Source: Liolophura sinensis
Lineage: Eukaryota > Mollusca > Polyplacophora > Chitonida > Chitonidae
Direction of reading: 5' to 3'
NCBI RefSeq assembly: GCF_032854445.1
Contig: NC_088304.1
Coordinates: forward strand, 9,003,704-9,067,703
DNA length: 64,000 bases
Below are positions 56,700 through 64,000 of this stretch, one piece after another. The notes beneath the pieces were generated by a model. That model was not told where the DNA came from and did no database searches. It saw nothing but the letters and a program-made list of their open reading frames with translations. The position numbers and the translations under genes are program-made. Position 1 is the stretch's first letter. Each line of letters opens with the position of its first letter.

Positions 56700-57050
56700 A
56701 TTGCAATACACAGACGCGAACTTGGATGGCCAGTGACAATTACTATCTCAAACTAATTGGGATGAGTTAACTGAAACTGATAACGTTGACGATTTATGTT
56801 CCTCAGTATCAAATCTCATAGTTAATGCTGGTAAGACACACATTCCTAATTACTATGTCACAATAAACCCAAATGACAAACCTTGGACAACTACCGAGAT
56901 TGAGAACGAAATAAAACCAGTAAACTAAAAAAAAAATCGCATAAACTACCTAACGAATGTAAAACACGACTCCAGATTGACAAATAATAAATTTTAATTG
57001 CACAAAAAATTTATTAAAAACTACACTACTAAAACATATTAAAGACTAAG
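56700..57050 (+). pseudogene. LINE fragment upstream of the RT, interrupted by the DIRS-like element
   Basis: Fragments ELTETDNVDDLCSSVSNLIV, AGKTHIPNYYVTINPNDKPW and TTTEIENEIKP have the form of the segment between endonuclease and RT in LINE proteins. The matching continuation (RIKKSYQDNLAAESES...KFW) resumes at about 59908, directly before the RT of the right-hand direct repeat. Confidence 0.65.
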
Positions 57051-59905
57051 CCAGCTTAGGGCCCAGGCCCCATAAACACGATCAGCAATACATGTGTGTA
57101 CCAGCAACCAGATACATGCCATATGATATAGTACATGCAAGTACAGTATATAGATGCAGCCAGTTATTAGCATTTAAAGACATATTTGCAGTCATGTAAT
57201 CAAAAAATATACATTCCATCCAGTGTAGGGATATTTATTAGGTCATTCAATGTTTGTAGACTAACACTGGGTTCTGGTTATATGTACTGAAAAACGCAGG
57301 TAAAATCGTGAGATCGCATCTGTAACAACATTCAGCTCACCAGGTACGTATACCGCTACACGTTGAAATCATATCGTAAGGCAAATTCACAGAACTCCTC
57401 TAAAATGTTCAATGCCGCTGAGCAGGACGTAGTACCCTTATTCACCATTGCTACTGCTGCCATGTTATCACAATGACAGAGTACTTTGCAACCCCGCCAC
57501 GAATGCGCCCAAGGTTTTGTTCCAACTAAAATTGCTGCCAGCTCTTTTACATTAATGTGTTCGTCTTTTGGTGAAGGTTGATTCATACTCCAAGTCCAAT
57601 ATGCCCAGCCAGCTCCCCAGAATACTCCGCAAGCCTCGATACTCGAGTCCGAAACAACCTGCACCGCAGGAAGAACATCCCAAATGAGTTTACGGTTTGT
57701 TGTACTACAAAGGTGACAATACCACCATTCCATATCTGGCTGAATGCTAAAAACAGGGGCTTTGTGGTTGTTTTTTTTAAGTACGGCAATTAAATCGTAA
57801 ATTCTTCATATATGTGTGCGTCCTCAATTAATAACATTGCTAGCCCAATTCAGTTCTCCAGCAAGTTTTTTTAAGTTCCTTTTTTGATACTCTACGTTTC
57901 ATTTTAAAGGTTTGTACGTACTGAATCAATTCACTTAACTTGCCCTCATCCAAGGACAAGATTCCACCTTGAGAGCCAATAGGAATTCCTAGAAACGTCA
58001 GCTTTTGGCATGGGGCCACTACCTTGTTCCAGAAATCCTAATAACCCTAAGTTATTAATTCACTGCAGGCAATTTGACACATTTCACGATTTTCAGCTCC
58101 GACGACAAAGTCATCTAAAATACACAGTAATTGCACTGAAACCTCTTTGTAGCATCATGCGTCTCACTGCCTGCGTTATGCTATTAAAAATACTTGGGGT
58201 TTTTCTAGCTCCGAATGGAAGTTTTATTGTCAAACATATGCAATAGTTCTCCCTTCGAGTCATGCCTCTGAAGTCCAGTATATTGGTAATTGTCCTCACT
58301 AATATTGACACTCCTATAAGCTGCTTTAAGACCTACTTTTGCAAGGTACCAGTTTGGCTGAATAACATCCAGAAACCCTCCCACCGATTGATATTCACAT
58401 ATTTGAAGCATAATCAAAAGCTAAGATTGTTAGGCCTGCTACAGTCATGGATGAGTCTGACGGACGCATCCGGTTTAGGTAAAGCATTTATTGTACTAAC
58501 TACAGTAAGTGGTTTGTTTACAATTGGGTAATTTTGCTCTAAAATTTCAGCAGAATTTCAGCCCACACACTGACTATCCCTCAAGGGCCAAGAAATGGGG
58601 TGCTTTATAGGTTTGTTCGTGAAGGAGGGTCTGAGTCAGTGTGATGATAACTCCATGGGTTGTAGCATAGCGTGCCAGACAGGTGCGTGCATCATTACAC
58701 ACCCCAAGCGTACATCCACCACGACTGATAAAGCGTTCACAGATGGGTCGACCTGATTGTGGGTCAGATTTGCATCGTTGTTGACCGGAGGGTTTCTTGG
58801 AAATTTCTGCCTTCTGCACAGCTCCAGGTTTATCTACGCGAGGGCGTAGTCACGCCTGCATAGGGAGTGGATGACCTTGATGCCATGGTGTGTTATTCTC
58901 TGTTTGTTGGCGGCGGAACTGTTGGTCGAAATTCAATACCGACTGCAAATCGAATACTTGAGCGAATACGACAACTCTAGCAATGTACTGTAAGTATTGC
59001 ACAACAGTGGTAGTTGTGCAAGCATCTTTTTCAATCATGTCCGATAGTATTTTAACAGCAATACTGGCACTTTTACTTTTGTGTAAATTTGTCCTCGGTT
59101 TTTGAATTATGAACTGGTGCTATGGACATAAGTCCCTTATTTCACGTAGTGTCTGAGGGGTTTTAGGTTTACGGGCATACATATTCATTAACTGAGACAA
59201 GAGCTCAAGCATATTAACCAGAGGCCCAACAGAGTTGTCAGGGTTCGGTTGACCTGTATTATCGGCATGCTGCCCAGGAATGTTCAGACGACACACGTTA
59301 TTGAGGGTGCTCAACACATCTCCTATATTTTGCTGCGTATCTGTGTCTGGATGTCGAGTTTGTTGACGATCGCCGCCATCGTCATTTCCTATTAATCTCG
59401 GTTCCTGTTGAACTTGGAGCTCGGCGACCTCTTCTCCCAGCAACAAGCGTTGGGTCAGGGGTAAATCGCTGAATTCCGATTCATTTACGTCCTTATTTAG
59501 TTTTGATATACTTCTCTCATTTTCAAAACCCTTGTCCAACAACGCGGACACTGTGAGCGTGTTCAGCTCGTGTCGAGTTCTCCACGCTTCCATGAACGGT
59601 TCAGGCGATTCCGACTTGTATCTTCCGCGGGCATGTTCACGTTAGGCGCAGTTCGCCTACCACAGCCACGCTAAGTCGCGGGCATATTAAAAACGTTAAA
59701 AACAGTTAAAAATCTTCCATAAAACGGCAGGTAGCACTAGCTGGCAAATATTAAACTTGTGTCGCCATTTATACGCACAAAAAACACGAGAATTTCCCAG
59801 CGTGCTTATGATGTTGTTTGACCAACGTGGCTGATGCGCACCAAGCCGTGTTTTACATGAGTTAGGAACTCCAACAATTGTGAAGTCTACAGAGCTCATT
59901 GTAAC
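57050..59905 (-). pseudogene. DIRS-type retrotransposon, broken (gag, RT, RNase H)
   Basis: Minus-strand order: gag-like frame 59593-59120 (acidic, GEEVAELQVQQEPRLIGNDD), gag C-terminal frames 59038-58574 with a CCCH-like finger (RPICERFISRGGCTLGVCND), RT pieces 58417-58111 (LKAAYRSVNISEDNYQYTGL; IKLPFGARKTPSIFNSITQA + VRRMMLQRGFSAI) and RNase H 57733-57356 (VVSDSSIEACGVFWG, HINVKELAAILVGTKPWAHS, CDNMAAVAMVNKG). This RT/RNase H wording is the DIRS/Ngaro kind. Stops and shifts separate the pieces. No tyrosine recombinase is seen left of 57350, so that gene is missing. Confidence 0.75.
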
Positions 59906-59907
59906 CA

Positions 59908-61520
59908 TCTAAATTCACGAATCAAGAAATCCTACCAAGATAACTTGGCAGCTGAATCAGAATCCAGTAACACATCAAATAAGTTCTGGTAGTAATTATG
60001 TAAGTCTCACTTAAAAAGCACAAACTCTTGAGTATCTTCTATACCCCCATTTGAAAAAATCGGTCAACTCTTACGCATGTGACGATGACAGTAAAGCTAC
60101 CTAACTCAACGGCCATTCCCTGGCCTTCCACTGACAGCGTGTTCTCCACCATCTCACAGCACCATTGAACTCGATGATATTCTTCAGAGACTTACACTTA
60201 TGGCATTACCAGGGGTACAGAACCGTATGGAATTAGTGTAAAAATGCTTCTTCAAGCCAGAGATAAAATATCCCTAATATTATCAATCCTGTTTAGGTTC
60301 TGGTATATTACCGTCTTCATGGAAATTAGCACGCGTAACACCCATATTCAAATCTGGAAACAGCTCCGAAGTGACAAACAATAGACCGATTTTTCATTTA
60401 AACTGTGTAGGTACAGTATCTGAACGTCTGGTAATCCGGCAAGTTTTTGACTACATTTACTCAAGCATTCCCCCTTATCAGTCTGGCTTTTTACCCTCAA
60501 TCAACGGTTACATAGCTTCTTGACCTGTATTTTGATATTTCCAAAGCCTTGGATGACTGAAAAGAAGTTTAATTTCAATTTTTTGACATCTTGAAAGCCT
60601 TTGACCGTTTTTTGGCATTCTGGCCAAGTAATGTTCACTTGTAATAAATGGAAAACCCCACACCTGGTTTGAAAGTTACCTTGATCCACAAAAACAGCAG
60701 TAATACTGAATGGATCCGACTTCAAGCAACTTTTTGAGGGGAGTCCCACAAGGATCTGTCCTAGGGCCTTTGCTATTTGTGATATTTATCAATGATCTCC
60801 CTTACGAGATTCTAAATAATATCAAGCTTTTTGCACCGGACTCTTTGTCCTCGATAAAGACCTGTCGTCCATAGATATAAAAAGGTCTGTGGATAATGAC
60901 CTTCATACAGTTGAAAACTGAACAAAAACTTGGTTTGTTGACTCCAACTCCAAAAAGACAAATTACTTGTATTTTCGAGATGTAGGTCACCGTCCCAACT
61001 TACATCTTTTATAGGAGAAACAATTCAATCGACTAACACCTTAAACACCTAGGTATTCTATTTGACAGAAAATCTCATCGACAAAACTAATAAAAAAATG
61101 TCCATAGTTAGGCTCTTAAATGCCAACTTGAAAGGAAATGCTTGGAAATAATGTATAAAAACGTCATCAGGCCATCCCTAGAGTATGCTGGCATCATCTG
61201 GGACAATTTGTCCGAAGTTCAAACTAGCACACTAGAAAACATACAAAAAGACAGTCAACGAATCATCACTGGCCTCAACTCCAAGTTAAGTCTCAATCCT
61301 CCTGTATCTTGAGCTGAACCAAAGGCGTTATATACAGAGCATGATCACTTTTCAGTCAGACGAATGATCCTTTAAGGACTATCCACCAAGATATATCACC
61401 GCCCCCAACTCACCAGCGCAATGCCTGTCCGGTCAGATCTTCGGATCACCTAAAGACATGCAAATGTGGAAGATCACCTTTTAGTAATTCTTTTTGTCCC
61501 GAAAACTGTCCGTGATCGGG
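59908..61520 (+). pseudogene. Decayed LINE reverse transcriptase, right copy
   Basis: Same landmarks as at 1-1560: SNKFW near 59980, GILPSSWKLARVTPIFKSG near 60300-60355 and GVPQGSVLGPLLFVIFINDLP near 60738-60800, with the catalytic box again APDS. The frame extends upstream of the repeat start to about 59908. Confidence 0.8.
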
Positions 61521-61549
61521 ACGCCTTACCAAAACCTTTAAGAAGTATA

Positions 61550-61815
61550 GAGTGAGTTAATGCTTGTGGTTTAACGTCGTACTTAACAATTTTTCATTTC
61601 ATATGGCGACGAAGGAATCTTTAGAGTGCATAAAATGTACCTCCTTGTTGCAGGACGGATTCCCACCGCTCTTTCATCTAGTGTTGCTTCACTGAAACGC
61701 CTTACTGAAGGCAAGTAAGCCGCCCCGCCTGAGCCATTATACTGATACGGGTCAACAAGGCGTTGCACTATCCATTTCATGCCGATCGCCAAGCGAGGAA
61801 GCTACACCATCCTGT
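61550..61815 (+). repeat. Dispersed repeat family B, within the right copy
   Basis: Counterpart of 1588-1852; begins GGTTTAACGTCGTACTTAAC. Confidence 0.8.
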
Positions 61816-63276
61816 TTTAAGGTCTTAGGTGTGACTCGACCCAGGGTTGAAAAAGTATAGAAGATAACAACCAGTGCAAAATTACGCTAGGCAAGGCGTT
61901 TCACACGCTGAACCCGCCAGCGTGGTACTATGAGGGAAACCGTACTTTTAATATTATTCTACGGTTGCAGCTCTTTGAGCCACGATCACTATAGTAACTT
62001 TGATTCTACAAAATGTCATTGTGGAAATCTTCATAAAAATTACTGCCCGTTTCCTTTTAGAATGTAGTAGACAACCCATGTTAACACGTATCACGACACC
62101 AAGTAACTTGAACGATACATCGACAGCTGTCCTGTTATATGGCCACACAAATGTAAGCACCACGGTTAATTTGCTAAGCTTTCTAGAAGGTTGTAAGTAC
62201 ATTCTGAAAACAAAAGGATTTAATTAGCAGAGTAAAACGAAATATTTTTCAATGTGCATACCTTTATCTCCATGTATCTGAATACATATTCGAGACTGTA
62301 GTCGGAAAATACTAGTGTGGTAGTTACGAGGGTTCATCTTATATATCTCTTTTCAAAGTAGATTTATTTATTTATTTATTTATCTATTTATTTGTATGTG
62401 GGTGTACATTCGGATGTGCGGACTTGCGTATGTTTATATAAATCCGCTCGAAAATATGTGTTAAAGGGAAAGAAAACTTTTAAAAAATGACACTGTAGGC
62501 TGAAAAGAGCACATCTGGTGGTGCCTGCTGCATAATTTTTCCTTGCCATACACGTACAGCCTGAAAACGGCAAAGTTGGCATAAATCGCGTCCTCCATCT
62601 TTAACACCCTGTAATTTATGCTGGGGGTGTGTTGCCTCTCAACCAATGAGAGTCGTTAAAGCTGCCGGCTTGTAAACTCGGAACCTACGTCCAACATTCT
62701 GGTTTTCCGATCGTCAGGCGGAAAACGACGTGTTCGCTACGTTCTTGGAAGAAGAGTTCTACCGGAAATGTACGAACTGCACTTCGGCGGTTTCCAACGG
62801 CAATTATTCTCCTAACACAGAAGACTTCAAGACTACTTCTTAGGCGAAATGGGGCGCTCACAGCGAATATTGGCGCTGACTTAATTTATAATTTATCAAC
62901 TTGAAGTACACATTAGAACTTTTTAAGGAATGCACCTGCGAGGAAATGCATACTCTTTTCAATGGTATTTGATTGATATTTGAATTTTCTTCTCCTTTAA
63001 TATACATATCGCAGTGTATCAAAATTAATATGTAAGGTATGTAAATTATATATCTGCTACCTGTGAAATAACCCTGTCGCCCATCATGACCATAGGCAGC
63101 AAGAGGGGGCCAATAACTACAACTACAACCAAAATTATCATTTCTATACCAATAATTATTTATTCATTACTAAATCGTTAATTCATATAGTTTTAAGTTT
63201 TCAATTATTTCATAAGTTATATGTGCATTTTTTCAGTATGTTATTCGGATGTTTTCACTGTCTTACATGTTGATAT

Positions 63277-63305
63277 ATCTATCTATCTTTCTATCTATCT
63301 ATCTA

Positions 63306-63386
<81 letters not shown>
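63277..63386. repeat. TATC plus TA compound microsatellite
   Basis: About 8 TATC-like units followed by about 38 TA units. The tract gives meaningless YIYIYI frames. The left counterpart (3271-3330) lacks the TATC part. Confidence 0.95.
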
Positions 63387-63388
<2 letters not shown>

Positions 63389-63499
63389 GTTACGTTCGAT
63401 TCTGCTTGTTTGTAACTCAATGGGCCTCTACTACCATTTAATGTTTTTTATCTTGTATTCCTATATTATGTGAAAATTCAGTACGCTTAAACATTGTGT

Positions 63500-63655
63500 G
63501 GTGGTCGGTAATCTAGTGCTGCTTCATGGAGACGCCTTACCGAAGGTAAGTAAGCCGCCCCGCCCAGCCATTATACTGATACGGGTCAACCAGTCGTTGC
63601 ACTATCCCGTTCATGCTGAACGCCAAGCGAGGAAGTTACAACTTCCTGCAATGGA
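63500..63655 (+). repeat. Dispersed repeat family B, 3' part, right copy
   Basis: Counterpart of 3450-3600 (GTCGTTGCACTATCCCGTTC, CCAAGCGAGGAAGTTACAAC). Confidence 0.75.
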
Positions 63656-64000
63656 TTGCTAATTGACACCTTTGGCTACACCTAACGTAGGTTTGCCTAC
63701 ATGTCTACAAGGTAACAAATATAATAAGTTCCGTAAATACAAGTCTCCCGCTTTTACTGGCATGTCCTACGGCCTACGAGAAATAATTTACATCAAACTC
63801 TTCCAGTCGCGGTTCGGGATCAGTCCCGGTCGCCGGTGAAAAGCAAAATTCCAGTTCTCGGAATCAAGGAGAGAAGCCCAGCGGACTAAAACTCCAGCGG
63901 ACAAAACCCCCAGGGGACAAAAACTCCAGCGGATAAAACTCCCAGCTGACAACAAAAGCCCCACCTACAAGAAGCCCGGCGAACAAAAGTCCCGTTGTCT

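Larger units (their letters stand above)
59963..64000 (+). repeat. Right copy of the ~3.95-kb direct repeat
   Basis: Matches 1-3947 with the same orientation and internal order. Differences include a ~57-bp segment present only here (about 62827-62884), a 12-bp segment present only on the left (at about 2630), a longer TA tract and an added TATC tract. The copy runs off the window, so its right end is unknown. Confidence 0.93.

Noticed and set aside
63221-63473. Open frames coding YIYIYI runs
   Set aside because: They are the TA/TATC microsatellite read in frame.

Overview
The window is AT-rich animal nuclear DNA. Introns have GT-AG borders, coding density is low, and two kinds of tRNA-derived SINE plus other short dispersed repeats occur many times. 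The commonest SINE has a 3' end containing TTGAGTACGGCGTAAAACAC, which I know from mollusc (especially bivalve) genomes, so I infer a mollusc, probably a bivalve. Nothing here looks bacterial, viral or organellar, and no exogenous virus was seen.

Three host genes can be supported. (1) 12345-15619 (+) is a two-exon gene for an unrecognised, probably disordered protein of about 369 residues, behind a TATA-like box. (2) 21763-37941 (-) is a multi-exon gene. Its first coding exon is a TIR domain. Exons that fit in phase then encode a two-helix membrane segment and a C-terminal tail that I tentatively match to the TMEM268 (DUF4481) family. Its introns are packed with transposon debris and a 1.6-kb minisatellite. 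(3) 47378-53743 (+) is a four-exon gene for a type I membrane receptor of about 1302 residues: signal peptide, two large homologous furin-like cysteine-rich blocks (one exon each), one transmembrane helix, and a kinase-less tail with YxN motifs and a C-terminal PDZ ligand. All its coding-exon junctions are phase 0, so exons can be skipped without loss of frame.

The rest is mainly mobile and repeated DNA. Both ends carry the same ~3.95-kb block (1-3947 and 59963-64000): a decayed LINE reverse transcriptase, further dispersed repeats and microsatellites, about 60 kb apart in the same orientation. 5069-11200 is a ~3.08-kb tandem duplication with one breakpoint inside a Tc1-like transposon. Other elements are a second Tc1-like copy (17040-17990), two inverted LTR-like copies (18009-18747, 35957-36675), an internally deleted hAT-like transposase (26708-27420), a Ty3/gypsy-type gag (27734-28530), a LINE with endonuclease and RT fragments whose RT carries seven 77-bp tandem units (45130-47050), and a DIRS-type retroelement (57050-59905) that appears to interrupt a LINE.

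Exon models rest on reading frame, splice consensus and phase only. No transcript or database evidence was available. Family names are from memory of conserved motifs.
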